From assembly GCF_914767665.1 (NCBI RefSeq), contig NC_059503.1:27528001-27592000 (forward strand): a stretch of DNA of 64,000 bases, given 5' to 3'. This DNA comes from Harmonia axyridis (lineage: Eukaryota; Arthropoda; Insecta; Coleoptera; Coccinellidae). Below the pieces are notes generated by a model. The model did not search any database and was not told the DNA's origin. It was given only the letters and a program-made list of their open reading frames with translations. This document shows positions 46,612 to 58,000 of the stretch, one piece after another. The position numbers and the translations under genes are program-made. Positions within the stretch are counted from its first letter, which is position 1. Each line of letters opens with the position of its first letter.

Positions 46612-47400
46612 GTTGTCAAGTATGGAATAATAATTCTTCAAATTTGTCCCTTCCTTATGCAGGTTTCCGCTATTTGTTATTCAAACAATGCGTAGGTTAA
46701 CTGATAGCAATCATTGTACAATTCAATTGTTGTTACCTATTTCCATTTGAATATCGTCAACATTTTTTTACAAATTAGAACAAAAGCGTTAAAAATTCAG
46801 AATCCATATTTGAGGAGGATTACAAAAATGTTTTTTTATCCTCGTTTTGTCCAAACATTCTGATTTTGTTTTTTCTCTTCAGATTGTTAACTTTGAATTC
46901 TAATAACCCTTTCTTTTATTTACAAAATTATATTTCGAATAAGTTCGTTTCAATAACGTTCTGCTATACTTCTTTTTTCACCCGTCAATAACCTTACATA
47001 CTTGTATGTTGAACATGTATAGTATATCCAAAGTCACTTGGAGGAAGCCAGAAAATTTCGATCATACAAGGGCTGGCCCAAGTTTCTAGAAATTCTTTTG
47101 GGGCCAGTGAATTTATTGCCTAACAATACTTTCAAATAAACCCCGGTATTTAGCGGATCGCGGTATCGACTTCAAAGGGACATCTGATCAAGCGTTTTTA
47201 TGGACTAGTTCAAGTGATTTTGGATATACATACTTACATACATATACAATATTTTTTTCGTTTTAAAAAACTTCAATCTTAACAGTTCCTAATAAAGTGC
47301 TTAATGCTCGAATTACTTTTACAAAGTTCTGAGTATTCGCGAGTCTTTTGTGGATTGCCCTGCACAGTGCTAGTCCTCGAAGCAGTTTTATTCGGTGCTC
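46612..47400. repeat. Second copy of the 9.9-10.5 kb repeat
   Basis: Blocks occur in the same order as at 9905-10465 (ATGGAATAATAATTCTTC, TTTCCATTTGAA.ATCGTCAA, AGTGCTTAATGCTCGAA), with extra sequence at about 47030-47260. Confidence 0.55.
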
Positions 47401-47732
47401 GCCACTTTGAGTCGACATAGAGAGTTTTGTAATGATGTTACCAGAAATATATTAAAAATAATAACTCCTCAGCTACAAGTTCTTCTCATCGTGGCAATAC
47501 ATTTTTCAATTTCATGTTTATGTGTTTTCGAGTTTCGAGGTTCATACAAATTTGAATCCATGCATACATTTGTGCTACTAAACTTTCCCTATTCAAATTA
47601 CTGAAGGGGTTGCAACCCTCTTCAGGGGGTTGCCAGTAGAAACAAGCTTTGCATCCCAGATCATGTTCCCTGTCATCAAAAATCGACCTGTTTGAGTTTC
47701 TGATTCGTTGTTGAGTTATTGAGGGTGGACAA

Positions 47733-47749
47733 TGAGACACCCTGTATAT
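47733..47749. repeat. Solo CAGGGTG-type terminus
   Basis: AGACACCCTGTATATG is a right end of a TA-flanked element. I did not find its partner, so it is probably a fragment. Confidence 0.4.
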
Positions 47750-48640
47750 GCAGAATAATGTTCCATTTTTCAAAATAAAAAAAGCTTTATTGCATCTTAG
47801 GGAATATCGGAATTATTATAAATATGTAATAACATCAATATAATTTCCATTTATATTAAATCTCACCAAAGGAATTCTGTCAAGAAGTCACCGGTAACCA
47901 GGATATGAGGAATAATCGACCTCTCTCCTCAAGATAAATTTTGTCTTATAGTTTCAAAGACGAATTAGCTCACAATCAGGAACCTAACGGAGAGGCTCCA
48001 CTTGAGGAAGAAAGCATCACATCTCCTGCCTTAATCTGGAGAAGGCGGAAATGAACAACGGAACACAGGAAAATCAACGATAATCCGGACAGGTATAAAA
48101 CGTGAAATTCTTCAGTTTTCACACTTCACCACACGAAGCCAACTTTCCTTCGCACAAAATATAAGTGTCAAAATCACTATACTGAAATATATCTCACCAT
48201 AGACAGCTGGCGTTCAAAAACGAAATTATCTCAAAAATGGAACTGTAAATTTTCAAGGGAATTCCAAAAAAATATCCGTTCAACTCCGAGACACCGGTAA
48301 TAATTCATCCTTTTCTCCAATTTGCCTCATTTATAAGATCTGTTAGAAGGGGAAAGTTTCGAGTCTTTAAATCGACAGCCTGTCTTTGAAAAACAATCGA
48401 TGACATTGTATTCAAATTATTGTCGCATCTTCCCGTTGCAAATATGTATTTAAAAACGCCGACACACATGCTAATTTTCTTTTCTTTCAATCAATTTAAT
48501 CTTTGTCGTTTCATTCTTTGTGCTGGCTTTGTGGTGGAGCAAACATATTGCTTTATATCTGGAACTTTTCATTGTGAATCGATTTACGAATGACCAAGGT
48601 GAAGCTTCGTTTGATTCCTAAATACAGTAGGAAATCAGAT
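47750..48640. other. Intergenic stretch without supported gene
   Basis: No coding or repeat-end evidence that I can defend. Confidence 0.4.
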
Positions 48641-49440
48641 TGCAGTTTTGCGGAGAGCCGTAAATATATTTTCCTACTAGCGTTCCGAAAGTATTACTTT
48701 CCACACGCATTGACGTTTGGAAAGTAGTACTTTTCCAAATTCGTGCAAAAAAAGCCCTGCTATTCACTTTCCCCACGTATATGCGTGCGGAAAGTGAATA
48801 GCAAGGGTTTTTTCCCCACGCAAATATTAAAGAGTCGAATCAATATTGTTATTTTCCGAACAAGTGTGGAAAGTGATACTTTTCCGCAAGAGACTGTAAT
48901 TGACCGAACGACGCGAAGCAGAGTTTGGTCAAGCTGTCGAGTGCGGAATAGTTATTTATAATACAAGTGCAGAAGGCATTGATATTCTTCCACGAGTTCA
49001 AAATTCAAAAACGAGCCACGAAGTGGCAAGTTTTTGAATGAACGAGTGGTAGAATGAGCCTTCTGTACGAGTATTATACATTATTTTCTCCAATTCATTG
49101 CATTTTTATTGAAATTAATGAGATATTTGCGTTTCTGATATATTCTCGCACGATTTTGTTCTACAAGATGTGGAAGAATGAAAGGAATAACCACAGAATC
49201 AGAGAAAAGCCACTTTCCACATGAGTTAGGAGCAATACTTTTCCTACTAGCGTAAATGAAACACTTTCACGGACAGTTTTCGTCTTGATACCGACTGACC
49301 GCACGCATATGCGTGCGGAAAGTGAATATCAAGGGTTTTTTCCGCACGCAAATATTAAAGAGTCACATCAATCATAAAATTTTGACATGTCTCTATGCGC
49401 CAATCATTAAATTCAAACGTTTCTCTATGCGGCTGAGCAC
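48640..49440. repeat. Palindrome-rich repeat with GTGCGGAAAGTG motifs
   Basis: Several hairpins lie close together: ACTTTCC..GCATATGCGTGCGGAAAGT-type arms near 48770-48800 and 49293-49320, TTGACCGAACGACGCGAAGC paired with GTTTGGTCAA (48899-48931), and a 120-base hairpin at 48958-49080 whose arms include GCAGAAGG..CCTTCTG. Parts of it (CTACTAGCGTAAATGAAACA; CGTTTTCGTCTTGA-like) recur inverted at 49862-50095. Confidence 0.6.
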
Positions 49441-49444
49441 ACAA

Positions 49445-49861
49445 ATAGTAATTTACGTAACAAGTGCGGAAAATAGGGTTTTTTTTGACGAATAGACAAA
49501 ATTGGAAGTCTGTGAGTTCAAAAAAACCATTTTCGGGCGTGTTGCGTACAATATTTTTTCGGCAACCGTGAAGAATAACACTATCGCTGCTGCTTTCCAT
49601 ATTTAATTACGATTGTGATCAAGAAACATACAAATTGTTGACAATTAATTTCATATGAACTGTCAGCCGTTGTCTCGGTTTCTATGGTAATTATCAACTG
49701 CATTTATTAAAAATATACCTACCAAGATTTTCATATTCACAATGACACAAACGACTTGACTCTTTTCCGGCCTAGTCCGGGAAGTACGTACTTTCCGGAC
49801 TAGGCCGGGAAATGCTACTTTCTCAGAAGTGAGCACTTCCCGGACGGTTGCCGAAAAAATA
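49445..49861. repeat. Hairpin-rich mobile unit, copy 2 (with empty-site match)
   Basis: It runs from TAGTAATTTACGTAACAAG to GGTTGCCGAAAA. The flanks AGCACACAAA and AATATATTTTC join to the uninterrupted sequence present, inverted, at about 50045-50065. The unit is therefore an insertion into the surrounding palindromic repeat. Almost no target duplication is visible. Confidence 0.7.
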
Positions 49862-50110
49862 TATTTTCTTATAACGTCATTCGGCGTCAAGACGAAAACT
49901 CTCCTTGAAAGTGTTTCATTTACGCTAGTAGGAAAAATATTCTTCCTAACTCATGTGGAAAGTTTTTCCGCACTCGACAGCTTGACCGAACGATGCGAAG
50001 CGAAGAGTTTTCGTCTTGACACCGACAGACGTTATAAGAAAATATATTTTTGTGTGCTCATCCGCATAGAGAAACGTTTCAATTTTATGATTGGTATGGT
50101 ATTTTAATTT
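49862..50110. repeat. Inverted part of the 48.6-49.4 kb palindrome repeat
   Basis: Contains TTACGCTAGTAGGAAAAATA, TTGACCGAACGATGCGAAGC and two inverted ACGTTATAAGAAAATATATT-like blocks (49863-49880 and 50030-50050). It pairs with sequence left of the inserted unit. Confidence 0.6.
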
Positions 50111-50427
50111 CATTTCAGCTTTCTTTCCAAGCTGCGTTTTTAGCAGATTTATCAACTTTTTCGTTACCTCGTGTTACTGTTCAGGCTTATCTTATTCTTC
50201 TCCTAATCCTGCTGTCGGGTTCTCCTTACCTATCTTTATTGTATGTGGAAAGGTTATCGAGAGAATTGTAAATAAAACAAAAAAGAATAAGGACATGCCC
50301 TCAAGGAAAAGTGCTAACCGTAGACAAGTGTTTCGGGCTTTCGGCCCTCATCAGTACGGTGAAAAAGTGTTAGGATGAGCAACAACAATTAGAGTCAACA
50401 ACAGAAGCCAGCTGTCCATTTGTGGTT

Positions 50428-50709
50428 TCAGCAGGAAGACCCAATGGGCTTTTCGGCAACAACCAACATCTTCATTGTATCTCCCAAGTAAATGTATTCT
50501 TTCACGTTTTCTTGTTTTTTATCATCTATGTGTATCGTTTCTTTGGTTGTACTTATCACTTTTATCATGGTGATATTCATTTTCAAGCCGATCTCTTTTG
50601 AAGCATCGTTTAGTTGTTTTATCATGTCCCTTAGTTCTTGTATGCTACTACTCAAAAGGACTATGTCATCGGCAAATCTGAGATGGCTCAGATAGGATCC
50701 GACATTCAT
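50428..50709 (-). pseudogene. RTE-like reverse transcriptase fragment
   Basis: LSHLRFADDIVLLSSSIQEL includes the ADD catalytic box; ELRDMIKQLNDASKEIGLKM and EYIYLGDTMK follow, as in RTE-clade elements. It is truncated at both ends. Confidence 0.75.
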
Positions 50710-50896
50710 GACATTTGAACCAGGAATTATTTAAGTGGATGTTCCTGATCCAGACCAAAAATCTTTCCACCGCTTTTGATTCAAAACGATATTCTCAATT
50801 CATCATCAACTTGAAAGATAATGATGGAATTCTAAATCTGGTGCGAATTATATTTCGTGCGTCTAGTAACGAATTTCATTAACATTTACATCAAAC

Positions 50897-51180
50897 GAGC
50901 GAATAATAATAATAATAATATTTATTTACCATTTCAATTTTAAATACACAATAGTTTTTTTAGCTAATGATAAACAATATTGAATCCCACAGGAGGATAA
51001 ACCTGTGCGTGGGTTGTATCATATAAAAAAACAAATGAATGCTAATTCTAACCCCACTCTATCGAATTCTTTTAGTTTGAACAGGCGTGAAGCATTCTTT
51101 CATAATTCTATCAGGTTTCTAAAAGATTTTATGGAATATTTTAAGAATGCACGATCACTTGATGTAAACATTTGATTTAT
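50897..51180 (-). repeat. Probable LINE 3' end with AAT-repeat tail
   Basis: The (AAT)n run at 50901-50920 borders ATTTATTTACCATTTC. On the minus strand this looks like the 3' tail of a LINE, similar in layout to 10880-10900. No RT motif remains. Confidence 0.35.
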
Positions 51181-51854
51181 ATTCTCATCGATTCAATTAT
51201 GGTTTGTTTTTCGAGAAAAATGTCTATTAATGATAGTAACCTACCAAAATTCGCAATCTGTGGGATCCGACCTGTGGACAATTGTACAAAAACACAACTA
51301 GAAAACAAGATGCTTCGAGGAAATTGCAAATCTACTAGAATGTAATGTTTAAAAAGCAGTTTACAAAAATTTTAAAGGCACTGCTAGCCTGTAATATGCA
51401 GGAATCGAGTCTCTAAAATCCGTACTTGATTTCCGAATTTTTTCACTGATCAGAGATAATGAAGGGTCAAAATCCTCTGACGCCGTTATACAAAAATTTC
51501 GGAATTGAGCACTTTCTTCTTATTCTTTGACATCCGTCATTGTTTCACCTACATTATCCAGTATGCTTCAATGCTTTAAATTTGTCATCCATCAACGTCT
51601 CTTTCTTCTTTTTTTTGCGTGATTGAGACAAAATAACAAAAGCAGCATTTGCAATTATATTATTGCTGTCAGAGTCGGACATAACGAAGTATCACCAACC
51701 ACTGAATTGACATGAATGAACATTTCTTCGGCTGTTTTGAGCTCTCCATTTTGTACAAGAATTCTAGTTTTTAGTTTCCGTTTTTGTTCGCAGATATTTA
51801 GGTGGAAACGGTGAAAACGAACAAGATAATCATAAAAATAGTAATTTTTCGGCA

Positions 51855-51960
51855 AAATATGGAAAGCAGCAGCGATAGTGTTATTTTACATGGTTGCCGA
51901 AAAAATATTGTACGCAACACGCCCGAAAATGTTTTTTTTGGACTCACAGACTTCCAATTT
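51855..51960. repeat. Hairpin-rich unit, partial inverted copy 3
   Basis: TTTTCGGCAAAATATGGAAAGC through GGACTCACAGACTTCCAATT matches copy 1 with the hairpin-bearing half deleted. It faces the next unit head to head. Confidence 0.65.
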
Positions 51961-52324
51961 TGTTTAGGGTTTTTTTGGACGAATAGACAAAATTACTCGC
52001 TCACGCTCGTCCTGGAAGTATGTGAGTCCAAAAAAACCATTTTCGGGCGTGTTGCGTACAATATTTTTTCGGCAACCATGTAAAATAACAATATCGCTGC
52101 TGCTTTCCATATTTTATTGTGATTGCGATAAAAAAACATGCAAATTTTTGACAACTAATTTCATATGAACTGTCAGCCGTTATCTCGATTGCTATGGATT
52201 CTATGATGCGTTTCCGGCCTAGTCCGGGAAGTACGTACTTTCCGGACTAGGCCTGGAAATGCTACTTTCTCAGAGAAAAAGCGTCCGGGAAGTGTTCACT
52301 TCCCGGACGGTTGCCGAAAATAGT
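51961..52324. repeat. Hairpin-rich unit, copy 4 (5' truncated)
   Basis: From GGACGAATAGACAAAATTAC to GGTTGCCGAAAA. Contains the palindromes CCTAGTCCGGGAAGTACGTA..TTTCCGGACTAGG and CGGGAAGTGTTCACTTCCCG. Its end runs directly into the start of copy 5. Confidence 0.7.
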
Positions 52325-52709
52325 AATTTACGTAACAAGTCCGGAAAAAAGGGTTTTTTTTTGGACGAATAGACAAAATTCCAGGACGAGCGTAAGCGAG
52401 TCCTGAAAGTCTGTGAGTCCAAAAAAACCATTTTCGGGCGTGTTGCATACAATATTTTTTCGGCAACCATGTAAAATAACACTATCGCTGCTGCCCTACA
52501 TATTTTATTGCGATTGCGATCAAAAAACATGCAAATGTTTGACAACTAATTTCATATAAACTGTCAGCCGTTATCTCGGTTGCTATGGATTCTATGATTC
52601 TTTTCCGGCCTAGTCCGGGAAGTACGTACTTTCCGGACTAGGCCGGGAAATGCTACTTTCTCAGAGAAAAAGCGTCCAGGAAGTGCTTACTTCCCGGACG
52701 GTTGCCGAA
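52325..52709. repeat. Hairpin-rich unit, copy 5 (full, head-to-tail with copy 4)
   Basis: From TAGTAATTTACGTAACAAG to CGGTTGCCGAAAA, about 385 bases. The same palindromes as copies 1, 2 and 4 are kept. The copy 4/copy 5 junction is exact, with no bases between the unit ends. Confidence 0.75.
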
Positions 52710-52719
52710 AAAAGTTATT

Positions 52720-54347
52720 TACCTGTACAAAATTAGATCAGGCTACAACGAACAAATAAGCGTATGATTATTCGGCTCCAGAGAACAGATGTGCACCGAT
52801 ATTAGCTTACAAATGAACAAAATAATTCAAAAAATTATTTTAAAGATGTTGAAGAAAACAAGGGGAAAGGTGGATCTGTACCTTGATTAGGCCATAAAGA
52901 GTTCTAGGCCATATTGGCTACAGTTACCTAAACAATTCACAATTTTTTAATCGTTTATAGCGAGTTTTAATATAGATGCAAAGTGGATGTTATCATTTTT
53001 TTTCTAACTTTTTCAATTCACCTTTGGATTTGAAACTTCAAATTAAATTAATTAAGGTAAGCTGTATAACCAAAAATAACATATTCTCCAGAGTGCACAT
53101 CCTCATTATTTAATTTATATTAGAATCAGGGAGTATTTTTTAGGATTTGTGATTTTGAAAAACTAGAAATGATGTCTCTACCTTTCAAAAATATAAGAGT
53201 ACAAGGATACGATTATGCGAGTAATATGAAGGGAAAGGACAAAGGTTTATTTTTTCTTTTTCTAAAATGAATTTAATTTTTTGCGGATGTTTAAGATTGT
53301 TGATTTCTTGTTTATGAATATTTTCCTGATGTTATCAAAATTTTTCAAAGAGATGCCATGAATGTTTTTATTTCTCATAAGAAGGCGCCAATTACCCAAT
53401 ATTAATTTTTTGCATTTTGTAGAGTTGACTTCTGTTAGGACAGCAAATTGGTTCTATGCTAAGGGCGGCTCAAAATCAACCCACATCGAGAAAATATTTT
53501 TATTGAATATCAGATTCATAATATATGAAACGCTAATTATATCTATTTTGTATGTTTATAGTTAAGTTGAAGTTTGTAAAATTATTGAACACAGGTTGAC
53601 TTCAACCTGAAACGTCATTCCCTTTCTTGCCACCGTTATAATATCATCTGAAAAAAATTAATCACCGATATTGCTGATTTCTTCTTCGGTATTAATTCCG
53701 AATATTTTATGACCTATGTGCACTTTATTTATCGCAATATATTCTTTGACCACCACTGAGGATTTTCATCCCTTAGCTATTTAAGGCAATTAAATCTGCT
53801 TCAGCATTGGTCAAAATTGCTGTAGATGACCGATGAAAATTGTTGAAGATGAATGACGGCAATTTAAAAAATTTGCAACAATTTCCAAAAGGATTTAGTT
53901 ATTCCCACTACTATCTAATTGAATATTCAAAGAGAAAAGTCTCATTTAACTTCAAGTCATTGCAACAAATTTCAGTTATAGTTCATTATGTTATCGGTTA
54001 TCAAAAGCTCATATTCAAAATCTTCAATATCATTCAAATTCAGTTCAAATAGTTCATCACAATGCTCCGGCAAAAACAAATATTAAGGCCACCTAAAAAA
54101 TACACCTTATATAAATATAAACAGATAGTTATTGCAAGATACAAATGAGTGATTATTTCATTAAAGGATCCTGTAATAAAAAAATCCTCCAACTAGCTAT
54201 TTGTAAAGTGAACTACTGGAAGACGTCGTTAACAAAAACGAAACTCTACGAAATGACAAATCTTTTTATTGTTTGTTTATATCACCTTGTTTCATGATCT
54301 GATAATTTAATAAACAAATGATGTATTTAATATAATATAAATTTGTC
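52720..54347. other. Intergenic stretch without supported gene
   Basis: AT-rich; open frames are short and do not resemble known families. It lies between the hairpin array and the 3' end of the second FAR gene. Confidence 0.4.
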
Positions 54348-54355
54348 AATTGTTC

Positions 54356-54361
54356 TTTATT
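54356..54361 (-). terminator. Poly(A) signal of the second FAR gene
   Basis: AATAAA on the minus strand about 330 bases after the stop codon, at a position homologous to 16745-16750. Confidence 0.5.
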
Positions 54362-54687
54362 TAACGAAATCCTCAATTCATGATAATCTGAAATGGAATT
54401 TCAGAAAAATAGTAGGTCACCTTGTGGTAGATCAACATTCCCGAACAACAACACCTCGGCCAACATTGTTGCCTGGGATGGCATCGCTTTTCTTATTTGT
54501 TCCTACTTTTTTCTCAATTCAATTCATTGAGGAACCTCATTTCCACAAATATATAGCCAAAAAGTTTTTACATTATTATTCAATATACACCTACACTAAA
54601 TTTTCCATTCACAACCACAATAATATACAATAACATAAATATGCCATATTCAATCGAAATTAAGCACAAAGCTTAATCACATTCACT

Positions 54688-55033
54688 TCAAAATATACAA
54701 GAGCACAACAAACACAAAATCTTGAAAAATATCAACAGTAAGATAGCAATCAGAGTATAGTGCGCGATGAACAGCTTCCAAAATTTCACCCTTCCCTTGG
54801 GGATGGTCTCCAGAGGGTCTTTCAGAAGGTAAACTCTTGCACCTCTTACGTAGTAATGCATATAGGTGTCCCAGTCGAAATTCTTCATGTTGAAGGGGTA
54901 CTGTCTCTTATCTTCTGGGTTCATTCTTCTCCATAAGTTCTGTGCATTGTTGTCGAAAAACTTCCATTCCCTGAGAGCGAAATAGGATACTACCTCCATG
55001 AATTTGTTGATTTTCTGATATCCTTGAACCAGC
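54688..55033 (-). CDS. Second FAR, exon 8 equivalent
   Basis: 346 nt after TTTCTACACAG, same length as its paralog. Contains REWKFFDNNAQNLWRRMNPE, FDWDTYMHYYVRGARVYLLK and a hydrophobic C-terminus. Confidence 0.85.
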
Positions 55034-58000
55034 CTGTGTAGAAATTATAAATTTGAGAAAATGAGAAAGATTATATTAGAAATAAGAATGGAGACAATCC
55101 CTGAATAATAAATAAATTTCAACGGAAAACATTTCATTGTGAATGACATTGAGACAAGAAGACCTAGGACACAGTAGGCTCTGAATATACCAGGAATATG
55201 CTCATTGGGGTTCATGAATTTCAATCAATTTCTCAAAGACACGATAATCTTATTTGCTCGTTAACAAACTACAAACAGTTTTGTCCGTAGGTTGTTGTCT
55301 AATGTTGGTTTGGTATTCGAAAGTCTAATCATTTTTAAGCCAGGAGAAAATAATACTAAAAAATGTAGAAAGCACTGATGTGAACTCAAGAGTTATGCAG
55401 TCTCCAAGGGTGAAGAATGAATGATCGTCCAAAAATTCCTGACTTCTTATTAGTGCTTTGCAATTTTTTTTTGCGATATTTTGCTCGATTTCTCTACTGT
55501 TCTGATGCCGCCATTAACACGAAATTTTGCAATAGGCCTTGAATTGCTATTTTATACAGTGTGTCCCATAATTAACTAGACATTCTCTTACCAGAGGTAG
55601 ACTAGGTGAGTACGGATTGACTATATAAAAAAATTAATTTCTGCCTTTCCTAAACAAGCTACAGGGTGAGTTTTCATAATCATGGAAATAATTAAACCAT
55701 CATCACTCATCAGAATCAAACTTGTCGGCGGAATTTATCAGAGACCTATTAATTTTTTCAATATTCCCGGACTGACTCATTAATTCTCATTTGAAGTGTT
55801 CAGGTTGAAAATATCACTTCGTATTTTGAATTTGAAATAATTGTTCATATTTTCAGAAAGTACAGTGCATCCCATTTTGAGTGAGACTGCCAGGTTTCTC
55901 GCTTGTTATTTAAGATAGAGCCTTGCGGTTTTCACGTTCCTGTCCTACTTTTTCGTGAAACTCAAGTTAGTCTAATCAGATTTTGCATAACTGTTTACGT
56001 TCAAGAGATACAGGGTGATTTCGGAAATGATACTTTTCGGACCCCTCCTTTATCTCCGAAGTTATTAAAAATAATGCTGAGGTAAAAACTACGTCTGAAT
56101 CAGAATTTGCGTAGAATCCAGTGGCTTACTCAATTTTTTTTTCGGGGTATGCTTCTGAAGATTCAACACAAACCTATATTTTTTTCAATGGAACACCCTA
56201 TATATCAATACCTCGTTGAATTCGTTATTTTTTTCCCTTCAAAATGATATATGATACTATATAGGTAGGATGGTCAGAAATGTTAAAAAAGCACTAAAAC
56301 ATCAAATAATGATGATTTTCTGTTAATGAGCAATGAATTTTCCATATGAAAAAAAGGATTAATTGGATAATTTTCATTTGTGATTTTTATTTATAGTAGA
56401 GTAAGCAAACAAATACAATACACTCATCACTAATATGAAAAACAAAACGTAGGTACCTACCTAATAGCAACAAATGAATAATAAAAAAATTCATAAACAT
56501 TGCATAATATCTTACAGATTAAACTGTTCAAATTGCTGTCCATTCTCCCTAATACATATAATATACTACAGTAAAAGACATAACAGTCTGGAAGATTTTC
56601 GTGCATCAAGAGAGGCAGTTTTCCAGGATTTACAAAACCGCCCTTTTATAATATTAAATGCACTCAGGCGTATTGAAAAGTTTTGTCAATTATGTATTAG
56701 AGGAAAATGGACAGTAATTTGAACAGTTTGAGCAGTAAGATATCATGCAATGTTTATGAATTTTTGTATTATTTATTTGTTGCTATTAGGTACCTACGTT
56801 TTGTTTTTCATGTTAGTGATGAGTGCATTATCTTTGTTTGCTTACTCTTCTATTTATAAAAATCAGAAATTAAAATTATCCAATTGAACCTTTTTTTTAT
56901 AAGGGAAATCCATTGCTCATTAACAAAAAATCATCATTATTTGATGTTTTAGTGTTTTTTTAACATTTCTGACCATTCTACCTATATAGTATCATACATC
57001 ATTTTGAAGGGAAAAAATAACGAATTCAACAAAGTAATGATATAGAGGGTGTTCCATTAATAAAAATATAGGTTTGTGTTGAATCTTCAAAAGCATACCC
57101 CGAAAAAAAAATTGAGTACGCCACTGAATTCTACGCAGAATTCTGATTCAGACGTAGTTTTTACCTCAGCATTATTTCTAATAACTTCGGAGATAAAGGA
57201 GGGGTCCGAAAAGTATCAATTTCCAAATTCGCCCTGTATCTCTTGAACGGAAACAGTTATGCAAAATCTGATGAGACCAACTTGAGTTTCACGAAAAAGT
57301 AGGACAGGAACGTGAAAACCGCAAGGCTCTATCTTAAATAACAAGCGAGAAACCTGGCAGTCTCACCCAAAATGGGATGCACTGTACATGAATTCACCTT
57401 AAAATTGTTATTCTTTAAATGAGCGTCGAATCTCAATTTGATTGGATCTATTGTCACTGACATATTAGTTTTTATTTTCAACATCGAGCGATCGGTTTGG
57501 GGAACAAGCGTTCAGAAGAAGGTTCAGATAGTTCAAATCCAACAAACTCAACTGAATTGATAAAAAATATTTCCAAGGCCTTAGCTGCAAAAAGCTTTTT
57601 AGAAGACTTAAGGGGTAAAACCACATACATGTGACTGTAGAAATTGATGATGATTGTTCTTCTCATTATCGCCTGTTTCTAATATGGTCAACAAAAACTA
57701 ATGAAGTCACCATATACAGTCGGCCTGTGTTGGTGTAACTGGTATTAGTAGCACAGATCCTATAGCGGCGCTAAAGATCATAATCAACATTTTTATGGAA
57801 GGAAAATCAGCCTGTAGGATTTAATCTGCTGGCTCTGTGAAGTGGATAAGGATAGTGTGGAACGTACAGTGCATCCCATTTTGGGTTTTTGCACAACTGT
57901 TTCCGTTCAAGAGATACAGGGCGATTTTGGAAATTGATACTTTTCGGACACCTCCTTTATCTCCGTAGATATTAGAAATAATGCTGAGGTAAAAACTACG

